Shown: piece by piece, positions 54,180-63,019 of the stretch | How positions within the stretch are numbered: the first letter of the stretch is position 1 | How the letters are laid out: every line of letters starts with the position of its first letter | NCBI RefSeq assembly: GCF_900128475.1 | Contig: NZ_LT635836.1 | Coordinates: forward strand, 200,526-264,525 | DNA length: 64,000 nucleotides | Reading direction: 5' to 3' | Source of the DNA: Mediterranea massiliensis | GTDB lineage: Bacteria > Bacteroidota > Bacteroidia > Bacteroidales > Bacteroidaceae | Program-made: the position numbers and the translations under genes | The notes under the pieces: generated by a model | Told to the model about the DNA's origin: nothing | Database searches by the model: none | What the model saw: the letters and a program-made list of their open reading frames with translations, nothing else

Positions 54180-56447
54180 TTAATCATCTTCCGTCTCAGC
54201 GCTACTGTTCACCAGCCTATATACATCGTTATTCTCACCCACTACCCATACGACATCGTCGACCATGAAACGCTCATGAGGATCAGGGGCATGAAGGGTT
54301 TCATCGCCACGCTCCACCCCTACAATCAGGCAATGGTACTGCTCCCGAATGCCTGCTTCACGAAGCGTCAGCCCGAGGAAGGGAGAATCGTCGTCTATCT
54401 TAAACTGACGGAGAATCATTTCGCTCTTCTCTACCACATCCGTATCGAGTGCAGCCGCCTGCTCCATGTCTTTACTGAAAGCCACCAGTTCCTCGTCTGT
54501 AGCAATCACCTGAATCTTGTCCTGTGGAAACAGACGCACATCGGCACCAGGAATGTTGAAACGCCGCCTGCCACGCAGGATGGAGACGACATGCACTCCA
54601 TACTTGCTGCCGAACTTCAACTCCCCTAACGTCCGACCGGCCCAATCAGCCTCGGCGGGTATCACATAATCCGTCAAGTGCAGGTCGCGCGGCAACAGAC
54701 GGCCGGCATATTCAGGTTTTTTCTCACCCATATACTCTGCCCGCATGTCACGATAGCGCAGGTTCTGAAAGAAAGTGCGTTCTATCAGGATGGACTGTTT
54801 CTTCAGTTGGCGTGATATAATCATCAATACCAGCAACAAAGCCGCCACACCAAACACCAAACCGATGGACAGCTTAAACAATCCGCCGATGACAAACATC
54901 ACGAAACCTGCAGCTACCAGAATGCGCAATACAACAGTGGCCACCAGCGGAGCACGGTTGGAACGGCTTTCTTTCCACAAAGTCGTAAATTCGACTGAAT
55001 GGTTCTTCTTAATCATGATGGCACGCAGGAAGGGAGAAATGCAGAGAATGATGATGACGGCGGCTGTCAGTGAGCCCCAGATACCCGGCAGAGCTTCACG
55101 CAGCAGAGGTACCAGCAGGCGGAAAGCAATCGCCACGACAGCCACACTGACAATGGAATAGACCACCGTAATGCGGACCAGCGCAATGATCAGCTTCTTC
55201 CACAAGCTCTCATGATTTACCGTGTGAGAACCGTTGGCATAACGGTCGAGCCACATGTGCCAGCGCTTGGGCAGATGGCTGTCCACGAAGTTGGAAGCAG
55301 GTTCTGCCAGCCGGATCATATAAGGAGTAAGGAAAGTGGTAATGACCGACACCGCCACAACGATTGGATACAGAAAATCGCTCGTAACCTTGAGCGACAC
55401 GCCCAGCGAAGCGATGATGAAGGCAAACTCACCGATCTGTGTCAGGCTGAAGCCACACTGCATGGCCATCTTCAACGGCTGCCCTGAAAGCAATACGCCC
55501 AAGGTACCGAAAACGGCCTGCCCCACAATGACAGCCAGCGTGATGACAAGAATAGGAACGGCATATTGGACAATCATGCCGGGATCGACCATCATGCCTA
55601 CCGACACGAAAAACACGGCACCAAACAGGTCCTTGACCGGGTTGACCAACCGTTCGATGGACTCGGCCTCAGCCGTTTCTGCCAAAATGGAACCCATGAT
55701 AAAGGCACCGAAGGCAGGCGAAAATCCCGTCTGCGAAGCAATGACCACCATGGCAAAGCAAAGCCCCAGCGAGACAATCAGCAACGTTTCGTCGCTCATC
55801 AGCTTACGGCAACGCTTCAACAAACCCGGAATGAGGTAGATGCCCACTACGAACCACAATACCAGGAAGAACATCAGCTTCAGAATGCTCTCCATCATCT
55901 CAGCTCCCTCGAAATTGTGACTGGCGGCCATCGTCGAAAGCATCACCATCAGGACGATGGCCAGGATATCTTCCAGAATCAGCACACTGAGCACCAAGCC
56001 TGCAAACTGCTTCTTGCGCAAGCCCATGTCATCGAAAGCCTTGTATATAATAGTGGTGGACGACATGGCAATCATACCGCCCAAAAAGAGGCAATCCATC
56101 CGTTTCCATCCGAAACCCGAACCAACGGCCATACCCAGCAAAATCATGCAGAAAATGATGGTACAGGCAGCAATGATGGCCGCCCCGCCCACCTTGGCAA
56201 TCTTCTTGATGCTGAAGTCGAGTCCCAGCGAAAAAAGCAGGAAGATAACACCAATATCGGCCCACGTCTGGATGTTGGCAGTATCCATTACCGAAGGCGT
56301 GTATTGCATGTGCGGACTGGCCAGAAAGCCCGCCACGACATACCCCAGCACCAAGGGTTGTTTGAGTTTCTTAAACAGCAGCGTCATCAGCCCCGCGCAA
56401 ACCAATATCAGGGCCAGGTCGCTGATCAATGTAGCCAAATGTGACAT
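54180..56447 (-). CDS. monovalent cation:proton antiporter (KefB/CPA2 type) with TrkA-C domains
   Basis: 755 aa. CPA2 membrane domain with about 12-13 segments (LVLGYVVAGFLASP, FLLFSLGLDFSIKKI, FAGLVLSVLILEDILAIVLM, GFSPAFGAFIMGSILAET), then an additional membrane pair at about 420-560 and two TrkA-C domains (LTDYVIPAEADWAGRTLGELKFGSKYGVHVVSILRG; PFLGLTLREAGIREQYHCLIVGVERG). Exports K+ or Na+ for protons; TrkA-C domains sense nucleotides. No TrkA-N domain. Start 56447 follows from the promoter at 56477-56507. Confidence 0.93.
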   Translation of the reverse strand: MSHLATLISDLALILVCAGLMTLLFKKLKQPLVLGYVVAGFLASPHMQYTPSVMDTANIQTWADIGVIFLLFSLGLDFSIKKIAKVGGAAIIAACTIIFCMILLGMAVGSGFGWKRMDCLFLGGMIAMSSTTIIYKAFDDMGLRKKQFAGLVLSVLILEDILAIVLMVMLSTMAASHNFEGAEMMESILKLMFFLVLWFVVGIYLIPGLLKRCRKLMSDETLLIVSLGLCFAMVVIASQTGFSPAFGAFIMGSILAETAEAESIERLVNPVKDLFGAVFFVSVGMMVDPGMIVQYAVPILVITLAVIVGQAVFGTLGVLLSGQPLKMAMQCGFSLTQIGEFAFIIASLGVSLKVTSDFLYPIVVAVSVITTFLTPYMIRLAEPASNFVDSHLPKRWHMWLDRYANGSHTVNHESLWKKLIIALVRITVVYSIVSVAVVAIAFRLLVPLLREALPGIWGSLTAAVIIILCISPFLRAIMIKKNHSVEFTTLWKESRSNRAPLVATVVLRILVAAGFVMFVIGGLFKLSIGLVFGVAALLLVLMIISRQLKKQSILIERTFFQNLRYRDMRAEYMGEKKPEYAGRLLPRDLHLTDYVIPAEADWAGRTLGELKFGSKYGVHVVSILRGRRRFNIPGADVRLFPQDKIQVIATDEELVAFSKDMEQAAALDTDVVEKSEMILRQFKIDDDSPFLGLTLREAGIREQYHCLIVGVERGDETLHAPDPHERFMVDDVVWVVGENNDVYRLVNSSAETEDD

Positions 56448-56476
56448 AATACGTGTTTTTATTCCGTTTCTGCAGA

Positions 56477-56507
56477 CAAAAGTACAGATAAAAACGGAGA
56501 AAGCAAA
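56477..56507 (-). promoter_or_regulatory. sigma-ABfr-type promoter of the antiporter gene
   Basis: Minus strand: -33 TTTG (56504-56507), 19-nt spacer, -7 TACTTTTG (56477-56484), 29 nt before the ATG. Confidence 0.8.
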
Positions 56508-56717
56508 CATCTTATACCATTAAAGCTACTACTTAATTTACGACACGAAAAATGTGACAATCAGACTGCAGCCTTCCATACTTCCAAGGGACTTTTACAA
56601 CGTAAAAGGAGAACTTGCCCGCTTAAATTAATTGCGGAAATATTTCTCTATTCGGCAAGAATTCGCTTTCTTTGTAGCATGTTTTAAAGTATAACCTACG
56701 ATTAAATAAATAAAGTT

Positions 56718-57134
56718 ATGAAGATTTCACACATTGAGCATCTGGGCATTGCCGTAAAGAGCATTGAAGAAGCCCTGCCGTATTACGAGAACGTATTGGG
56801 TCTGAAGTGTTACAACATCGAGACTGTCGAGGACCAGAAAGTGAAAACGGCCTTTCTGAAAGTGGGTGAAGTAAAAATCGAACTGCTGGAACCGACTTCA
56901 CCGGACAGCACCATTGCCAAATTTATCGAAAAGAACAACGGTAACGGCGGTATGCACCACCTGGCATTCGCCATCGAAGACGGCGTGGCCAACGCGCTGG
57001 CATCGGCCGAAGCCGCCGGCATCCGCCTGATAGACAAGGCTCCGCGTAAAGGTGCCGAAGGACTGCACATCGCTTTCCTGCACCCGAAATCCACGCTGGG
57101 CGTACTGACAGAACTTTGCGAGAAACCGGAATAA
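56718..57134 (+). CDS. mce: methylmalonyl-CoA epimerase
   Basis: 138 aa, VOC fold. HIEHLGIAVKSIEEALPYYENVLGLK and GGMHHLAFAIEDGV with the metal-binding His, and IRLIDKAPRKGAEGLHIAFLHPKS with the final Glu/His region. Interconverts (R)- and (S)-methylmalonyl-CoA between mutase and decarboxylase. First gene of the propionate operon: mce, carboxylase, OadG-like, biotin carrier, OadB. Confidence 0.95.
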   Translation: MKISHIEHLGIAVKSIEEALPYYENVLGLKCYNIETVEDQKVKTAFLKVGEVKIELLEPTSPDSTIAKFIEKNNGNGGMHHLAFAIEDGVANALASAEAAGIRLIDKAPRKGAEGLHIAFLHPKSTLGVLTELCEKPE

Positions 57135-57258
57135 AAGAGTGACGAGCTACACAGGCTGCAAATGACGAGTAAGTTTTATACAACCGTTGAGACTTGCAGC
57201 TTGCTGCCCGCAACTTGTAACTAACCCAAAATCATACATTACTAAAATTCTAATAACG

Positions 57259-58812
57259 ATGAGCAATCAATTAGAGAAGATTAAAGAGCTGATCGACCGT
57301 CGCGCCGTAGCGCGTCAGGGAGGTGGCGAAAAGGCTATTGCCAAGCAACATGATAAAGGTAAATATACAGCCCGTGAGCGTATAGCTATGCTGCTGGACG
57401 AAGGCAGCTTCGAGGAAATGGACATGTTCGTGGAACACCGTTGCACCAACTTCGGCATGGAGAAGAAGCACTACCCCGGCGACGGCGTAGTAACCGGTTG
57501 CGGCACCATCGAAGGCCGCCTGGTGTATATCTTCGCGCAGGACTTCACGGTATCGGCCGGCTCGCTGTCCGAGACCATGTCTCTGAAAATCTGCCACATC
57601 ATGGACAAGGCCATGAAGATGGGCGCACCGGTCATCGGATTGAACGACTCGGGCGGCGCACGCATCCAGGAAGGTATCAACGCCTTGGCCGGCTACGCTG
57701 AAATCTTCCAGCGCAACATCCTGGCTTCGGGCGTCATCCCGCAAATCTCCGGTATCTTCGGCCCCTGTGCCGGCGGTGCCGTTTACTCTCCCGCCCTGAC
57801 CGACTTCACACTGATGATGGAAGGTACATCTTATATGTTCCTTACCGGTCCGAAGGTAGTAAAGACCGTGACGGGCGAAGACGTGAGCCAGGAAAACCTG
57901 GGCGGAGCCAGCGTACACTCCACCAAATCGGGTGTAACACACTTCACAGCCGCTACGGAAGAAGAAGCCCTGGCCCTGATACGCAAGCTGTTGAGCTACA
58001 TTCCGCAGAACAACCTGGAGGAACCGCCTTACATTGACTGCACCGACCCCATCGACCGTCTGGAGGACTCGCTGAACGAGATAATCCCCGACAGCCCCAA
58101 CAAGCCTTACGATATGTATGAGGTCATCGGCGCCATCGTGGACAACGGCGAGTTCCTGGAAATCCAAAAGGACTATGCCAAGAACATCATCATCGGCTTC
58201 GCCCGCTTCAACGGCCAGTCGGTGGGCATCGTGGCCAACCAGCCGAAGTACCTGGCCGGTGTACTGGACAGCAACGCTTCACGCAAAGGCGCACGCTTCG
58301 TCCGCTTCTGCGACGCCTTCAACATTCCTATCGTTTCACTGGTTGACGTACCGGGCTTCCTGCCGGGCACAGGCCAGGAATACAACGGTGTCATCCTGCA
58401 CGGAGCCAAGTTGCTTTACGCCTACGGCGAAGCCACCGTGCCCAAGGTAACCGTCACCCTGCGCAAATCCTACGGCGGTTCGCACATCGTGATGAGTTGC
58501 AAGCAGCTGCGCGGCGACATGAACTACGCTTGGCCTACGGCCGAAATCGCCGTGATGGGCGGTGCGGGCGCCGTAGAGGTACTATACGCCAAGGAAGCCA
58601 AAGAGCATGAAAATCCGGCCGAATTCCTGGCAGAGAAGGAAGCCGAATACACCAAGCTGTTCGCCAACCCGTACAATGCGGCCAAGTATGGCTACATCGA
58701 TGATGTCATCGAACCGCGCAACACGCGCTTCCGCATCATCCGTGCCCTGCAGCAACTGCAGACCAAGAAGCTGACGAACCCGGCCAAGAAGCACGGCAAC
58801 ATTCCTCTCTAA
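57259..58812 (+). CDS. mmdA: methylmalonyl-CoA decarboxylase carboxyltransferase subunit (alpha)
   Basis: 517 aa, biotin-dependent carboxyltransferase fold. [27 protein letters not shown] in the first half, [20 protein letters not shown] and [17 protein letters not shown] oxyanion loops, second set [15 protein letters not shown] and [15 protein letters not shown]. Transfers CO2 from methylmalonyl-CoA to the biotin carrier two genes downstream. The sequence also resembles propionyl-CoA carboxylase beta, but co-location with OadB and OadG decides for the sodium-pumping decarboxylase. ATG 57259 follows homology. Confidence 0.94.
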   Translation: MSNQLEKIKELIDRRAVARQGGGEKAIAKQHDKGKYTARERIAMLLDEGSFEEMDMFVEHRCTNFGMEKKHYPGDGVVTGCGTIEGRLVYIFAQDFTVSAGSLSETMSLKICHIMDKAMKMGAPVIGLNDSGGARIQEGINALAGYAEIFQRNILASGVIPQISGIFGPCAGGAVYSPALTDFTLMMEGTSYMFLTGPKVVKTVTGEDVSQENLGGASVHSTKSGVTHFTAATEEEALALIRKLLSYIPQNNLEEPPYIDCTDPIDRLEDSLNEIIPDSPNKPYDMYEVIGAIVDNGEFLEIQKDYAKNIIIGFARFNGQSVGIVANQPKYLAGVLDSNASRKGARFVRFCDAFNIPIVSLVDVPGFLPGTGQEYNGVILHGAKLLYAYGEATVPKVTVTLRKSYGGSHIVMSCKQLRGDMNYAWPTAEIAVMGGAGAVEVLYAKEAKEHENPAEFLAEKEAEYTKLFANPYNAAKYGYIDDVIEPRNTRFRIIRALQQLQTKKLTNPAKKHGNIPL

Positions 58813-58837
58813 TTCCTAACTTATAAAGAACATTACA

Positions 58838-59767
58838 ATGAGAAAAGTGAACATAGGAATATTCTTTTCATTGCTGCTGACGTTGGGGATTTGCTCCTCA
58901 TGCGGAGTCGAAGGGGAAAGCAAGTTGATACTGAACGAAGTGCTGGTAGACAACGAGACCAATTTCCAGGACGACTACGGCGTACAAAGCGCGTGGATAG
59001 AAATATTCAACCAGTCATACGGCTCGGCCGACTTGGCAGGATGCTACCTGAAGCACTCCAGCCAGCCCGGCGACACGGCCGTGTATTTCATTCCCAAAGG
59101 CGACGTGCTGACCAAAATCGCACCGCGCCAGCACGCCTTGTTCTGGGCGGACAACAAACCCAACCGCGGTACCTTCCACACCAATTTCCTGTTGGATAAA
59201 GAAAGTTCCAACTGGATAGGCCTGTATGATTCCGGGAAGAAACTGCTGGACGAGATCACCGTCCCTGCCGGTTTGCTGAAAGCCGACCAATCGTATGCCC
59301 GTGTGGACGATGCTTCCGCCAATTGGGAAGTGAAAGACGAGTCACCCGAAAAATACGTTACGCCCAGCACCAACAACAAGACGCTGGACAAGAACGTGAA
59401 GATGGAGAAATTCGAGCAACACGACAGCATAGGCATCGGTATGGCTATCACAGCCATGCTGGTGGTATTCGTGGGCCTCATCTTGCTCTACGTTTCCTTC
59501 CGCTTTATCGGCAAGGCCTCGGTAGCCATGAGCCGGAAGAGAGCCATGGCCGCCAAAGGCATTACGGACAAGGCAGAAGCCAAGGAGAAAGAACTCGGCC
59601 AGGCTCCGGGCGAAGTATTCGCCGCCATCTCCATGGCCCTGCACGAGATGCAGAGCGACGTACACGACGTGGAGGAGACCGTACTGACCATCACCCGCGT
59701 GAAACGCAGCTACTCGCCGTGGAGCTCGAAGATATATACCCTGCGCGAGACACCGCATAAAAAGTAA
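58838..59767 (+). CDS. lamin-tail domain fused to OadG-like subunit
   Basis: 309 aa. Lipoprotein-like signal (SLLLTLGICSSCGVEG), then a lamin-tail-like beta domain (LILNEVLVDNETNFQDDYGVQSAWIEIFNQSYGSADLAGCYL to about 160), one transmembrane helix (GMAITAMLVVFVGLILLYVSF, about 205-225) and a cytoplasmic OadG-like tail. OadG holds the decarboxylase complex together in the membrane. The fusion places an LTD outside the membrane, unlike the small classical OadG of about 85 aa. Gene order within the operon supports the role. Confidence 0.87.
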   Translation: MRKVNIGIFFSLLLTLGICSSCGVEGESKLILNEVLVDNETNFQDDYGVQSAWIEIFNQSYGSADLAGCYLKHSSQPGDTAVYFIPKGDVLTKIAPRQHALFWADNKPNRGTFHTNFLLDKESSNWIGLYDSGKKLLDEITVPAGLLKADQSYARVDDASANWEVKDESPEKYVTPSTNNKTLDKNVKMEKFEQHDSIGIGMAITAMLVVFVGLILLYVSFRFIGKASVAMSRKRAMAAKGITDKAEAKEKELGQAPGEVFAAISMALHEMQSDVHDVEETVLTITRVKRSYSPWSSKIYTLRETPHKK

Positions 59768-59790
59768 CATCACCCTTAACAGACTGAACA

Positions 59791-60231
59791 ATGAAAGAAT
59801 ATAAATACAAAATCAATGGCAACCCCTACAAAGTAGTCATTGGAGACATTGAAGGCAACATTGCCCACGTTGAAGTGAACGGCACCCACTACCAGGTAGA
59901 AATGGAGAAGGCGCCTCAACCCAAAACAACCGTCATCAAGCCCGTCGTAAGACAAGCCGCCACCACACCGGCCGCACCGACCACGCAAGTGGTGAAACCC
60001 GCCGCCGCCTCTGCCGGCAAGTCGGGCGTGAAGTCACCGCTGCCCGGTGTCATCCTTGAAATCAAGGTGAACGTCGGTGATACGGTGAAGAAAGGCCAGA
60101 CTATCATCATCCTGGAAGCCATGAAGATGGAAAACAACATCAACTCCGACCGTGACGGAAAGGTGACCGCCATCAATGTAAACAAAGGGGACTCTGTTCT
60201 CGAAGGTACTGACCTCGTAATCATCGAATAA
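59791..60231 (+). CDS. biotin carrier subunit of the decarboxylase
   Basis: 146 aa. N-terminal lid part, an Ala/Pro-rich linker (about 45-72) and the biotinyl domain with the lysine in LEAMKMENNINSDRDG. Carries CO2-biotin from the carboxyltransferase to OadB. In OAD-like complexes it is a separate subunit (gamma/MmdC). 23 nt after the OadG-like gene and 1 nt before oadB. Confidence 0.95.
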   Translation: MKEYKYKINGNPYKVVIGDIEGNIAHVEVNGTHYQVEMEKAPQPKTTVIKPVVRQAATTPAAPTTQVVKPAAASAGKSGVKSPLPGVILEIKVNVGDTVKKGQTIIILEAMKMENNINSDRDGKVTAINVNKGDSVLEGTDLVIIE

Positions 60232-60232
60232 T

Positions 60233-61393
60233 ATGGGAGAATTTATAGATTTTATTGGAAACAACCTTGCCGACTTCTGGACCTATACTGGTTTTGCGAA
60301 TGCCACAGCGGGACACCTCATCATGATTTTGGTGGGTCTGTTCTTCATCTACCTGGCCGTCGCCAAGGAGTTCGAACCGATGCTGCTTATCCCCATCGGC
60401 TTCGGTATCCTGGTCGGCAACATACCTTTCAACATGGAGGCCGGACTGCAGGTCGGCATCTATGAACAAGGCTCTGTACTCAACATTTTGTATCAAGGCG
60501 TGACATCCGGCTGGTATCCGCCGCTCATTTTCCTGGGCATCGGTGCCATGACGGACTTCTCGGCGCTGATTTCCAATCCGAAGCTGATGCTGATCGGCGC
60601 AGCTGCCCAGTTTGGTATCTTCGGAGCTTACATGATTGCGTTGGCCATCGGGTTCGACCCCATGCAAGCCGGTGCCATCGGTATTATCGGTGGTGCAGAC
60701 GGTCCTACGGCTATCTTCCTGTCGTCTAAGCTGGCTCCTAACCTGATGGGTGCCATCGCCGTATCAGCCTACTCTTACATGGCACTGGTGCCGGTTATCC
60801 AGCCCCCCGTCATGCGTCTGCTGACCACAAAGCACGAACGTCTGATCCGCATGAAACCGCCTCGTGTAGTTTCTCACACGGAGAAAGTGATGTTCCCCAT
60901 CATCGGTTTGTTATTGACATGCTTCCTGGTACCATCCGGTCTGCCTTTGCTGGGTATGCTGTTCTTCGGAAATCTGTTGAAAGAAAGTGGTGTGACCCGC
61001 CGTCTGGCCAATACAGCCAGCGGCCCGCTGATTGATACCATCACCATTTTGTTGGGTCTGACAGTAGGTGCCTCTACACAAGCGTCTGAATTCCTGACAA
61101 CCGACTCTTTGTGGATTTTCGGACTCGGTGCGGCATCATTCTTTATAGCCACCGCTTCAGGCGTACTCTTCGTGAAGTTCTTCAACCTCTTCCTGAAGAA
61201 AGGCAACAAAATCAACCCGCTTATCGGTAACGCCGGTGTATCAGCCGTACCCGACTCAGCCCGTATCTCACAGATTGTCGGCCTGGAATATGACCCGACC
61301 AACTATCTGCTGATGCACGCCATGGGTCCCAACGTTGCAGGCGTCATCGGTTCGGCTGTAGCCGCCGGTATCTTGCTGGGCTTCCTGATGTAA
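60233..61393 (+). CDS. oadB: sodium-translocating decarboxylase beta subunit
   Basis: 386 aa, about nine transmembrane segments. Conserved GADGPTAIFLSSKLAPNLMGAIAVSAYSYMALVP (in pieces) and GRLxxx-like Na+ site segments, IPFNMEAGLQVGIYEQGSVLNILYQG and HAMGPNVAGVIGSAVAAG. Couples decarboxylation of carboxybiotin to Na+ export. The symbol mmdB is equally valid; last gene of the operon, followed by a terminator. Confidence 0.96.
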   Translation: MGEFIDFIGNNLADFWTYTGFANATAGHLIMILVGLFFIYLAVAKEFEPMLLIPIGFGILVGNIPFNMEAGLQVGIYEQGSVLNILYQGVTSGWYPPLIFLGIGAMTDFSALISNPKLMLIGAAAQFGIFGAYMIALAIGFDPMQAGAIGIIGGADGPTAIFLSSKLAPNLMGAIAVSAYSYMALVPVIQPPVMRLLTTKHERLIRMKPPRVVSHTEKVMFPIIGLLLTCFLVPSGLPLLGMLFFGNLLKESGVTRRLANTASGPLIDTITILLGLTVGASTQASEFLTTDSLWIFGLGAASFFIATASGVLFVKFFNLFLKKGNKINPLIGNAGVSAVPDSARISQIVGLEYDPTNYLLMHAMGPNVAGVIGSAVAAGILLGFLM

Positions 61394-61416
61394 AGCAACT
61401 CATTCCAATCGATAGA

Positions 61417-61453
61417 AAAGAGGATGCGTCATACGATGCATCCTCTTTTTGTT
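61417..61453 (+). terminator. rho-independent terminator after the decarboxylase operon
   Basis: AAAGAGGATGCGTC (61417-61430), loop ATAC, GATGCATCCTCTTT (61435-61448) with one G-U, then TTTG. Confidence 0.9.
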
Positions 61454-61515
61454 TCTATGATTGTTAATCAAACTCAAAATATCTACGAGAAAATCACAAT
61501 TCTACGATTTTTAAG

Positions 61516-61523
61516 TATATTCG
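61516..61523 (+). promoter_or_regulatory. weak -7 box before the TPR protein gene
   Basis: TATATTCG (TAnnTTTG with one mismatch), 27 nt before the ATG at 61551. Confidence 0.3.
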
Positions 61524-61550
61524 TAGCATAAAACATTTAAAGATATTCCT

Positions 61551-62906
61551 ATGGTAAAGCAAATCCTTTTTTTCTGCCTGCTGTGCATGGGGTTGACAGC
61601 GGCAAAAGCGCAAACAAACGCCTATAATGACATCCGGGAAGCCATGAACAACTACGACTACGAAAAGGCCCTCCTGCTGATAGACAAGGAAGTACCCTCC
61701 ACGACCCTACTCTATCAGAAAGGCAAAGCCCTGAAAGAACTGGGACGGGACAAAGAGGCCCTCACCGTATTCGAACAACTCACCCGACAAGATTCACTGA
61801 ATCCACGAGCCTACATTGAAACCGCTGAATGCTACAAGTCACTGGGCAAGTTTCAGCCGGCCCTGCAATGCTATGGACGGGTGATTGAGCTGAATCCTCA
61901 AAACAAATATGCCCGTATCCAATACATCGGCCAGCTGCTGAACCTTCATAAATACCAAGAAGCATTGGGTGAAAGTAGCGCCCTGGCCGAACAGGACAGC
62001 TCGGCCACTGTGCTCCATCTGAAGGCCCAAAGTATGGAAGGACTCTACTCAGACCCCAACATCCAGATAGGCGCCTATCTGGAGATACACGACCGCTATC
62101 CGGATGACTACCTGGCAGCCTCGAAGCTGGCCAGTCTCTACATCCGAAGCAATTACTACGACTACGCCATCGAAACCTGCGAGAACTACCGGAAAACGGA
62201 CACAACCAACGCAACCGTCAACCGACTGGAGGCCCAGGCCTACTGCCTGAACCAGCAATATGAAAAGGCATTGGAACGGTACAGCCCTCTGTTGGCCCAA
62301 GGAGACAGTTCGTTTTACAACTGCTACTACGCAGGCATCAGCCACTATGCCTTGAACCAGCCCTACGAAGCCCATGACTTGCTGGAAGCTGCCCGCAAGT
62401 TGGCACCCGAACATGTGGACGTACTCTATTTCCTAGGAAAAACTTGCTCCAAGACACTTTGGAAAGACAAAGGAGTAGAATATCTGGAGGAAGCCATCCG
62501 TTTCTCCTTACCAAAAGACAGCGTCATGGCAAAGCTTTACGGAGGACTGGCCGACTGCTGTAGAGAGGCTGCCGAACCCCGCAAACAGATAGCAGCCCTG
62601 ATGCAGCAATACAAATATGACCCGAAAGCCCACTACGTGCTCTACAAAGCAGCCTTCACATCCTACTATCACCTGAAAGACCTACAGGCAACCGAAAAAT
62701 ATCTGGAAGCCTACCTCAAAACCCGCCCCGAAGGAAGCAAAAACCAACCGCAGGAGATGACGAAAGATGGAGACGTCGTCTACAACGAAAACAACCGCTA
62801 CGATTCCGCCGAAGCCTGGCTGGAAAAGCTGAAGAAGAATAAGAAAGTGGAAGATTTCTTCCAAGGGAAAACGGTTATAAAGACAAACAAGACAACCGAC
62901 AAGTAA
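61551..62906 (+). CDS. exported tetratricopeptide-repeat protein
   Basis: 451 aa. Signal peptide MVKQILFFCLLCMGLTAAKAQ, then TPR-like repeats to about 400 (for example LLYQKGKALKELGRDKEALTVFEQL, PRAYIETAECYKSLGKFQPAL, ALERYSPLLAQGDSSFYNCYYAG), and a basic Lys-rich tail. Likely periplasmic scaffold for protein interactions; no enzymatic domain. Stands between two terminators, so it is a single-gene unit. Confidence 0.9.
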   Translation: MVKQILFFCLLCMGLTAAKAQTNAYNDIREAMNNYDYEKALLLIDKEVPSTTLLYQKGKALKELGRDKEALTVFEQLTRQDSLNPRAYIETAECYKSLGKFQPALQCYGRVIELNPQNKYARIQYIGQLLNLHKYQEALGESSALAEQDSSATVLHLKAQSMEGLYSDPNIQIGAYLEIHDRYPDDYLAASKLASLYIRSNYYDYAIETCENYRKTDTTNATVNRLEAQAYCLNQQYEKALERYSPLLAQGDSSFYNCYYAGISHYALNQPYEAHDLLEAARKLAPEHVDVLYFLGKTCSKTLWKDKGVEYLEEAIRFSLPKDSVMAKLYGGLADCCREAAEPRKQIAALMQQYKYDPKAHYVLYKAAFTSYYHLKDLQATEKYLEAYLKTRPEGSKNQPQEMTKDGDVVYNENNRYDSAEAWLEKLKKNKKVEDFFQGKTVIKTNKTTDK

Positions 62907-62945
62907 CAAGAAAGCAAACGTTTGCATAATATAAAAGAAAGTGAC

Positions 62946-62974
62946 TGGCGGAGAGACATCGGGTTTCTCCGCCA
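62946..62974 (+). terminator. terminator after the TPR protein gene
   Basis: TGGCGGAGA (62946-62954) with TCTCCGCCA (62966-62974), followed by ATTGTTTTAT. Confidence 0.75.
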
Positions 62975-63019
62975 ATTGTTTTATCTTAGCCACACGAAAA
63001 CAACCGTAAAATTACTATC

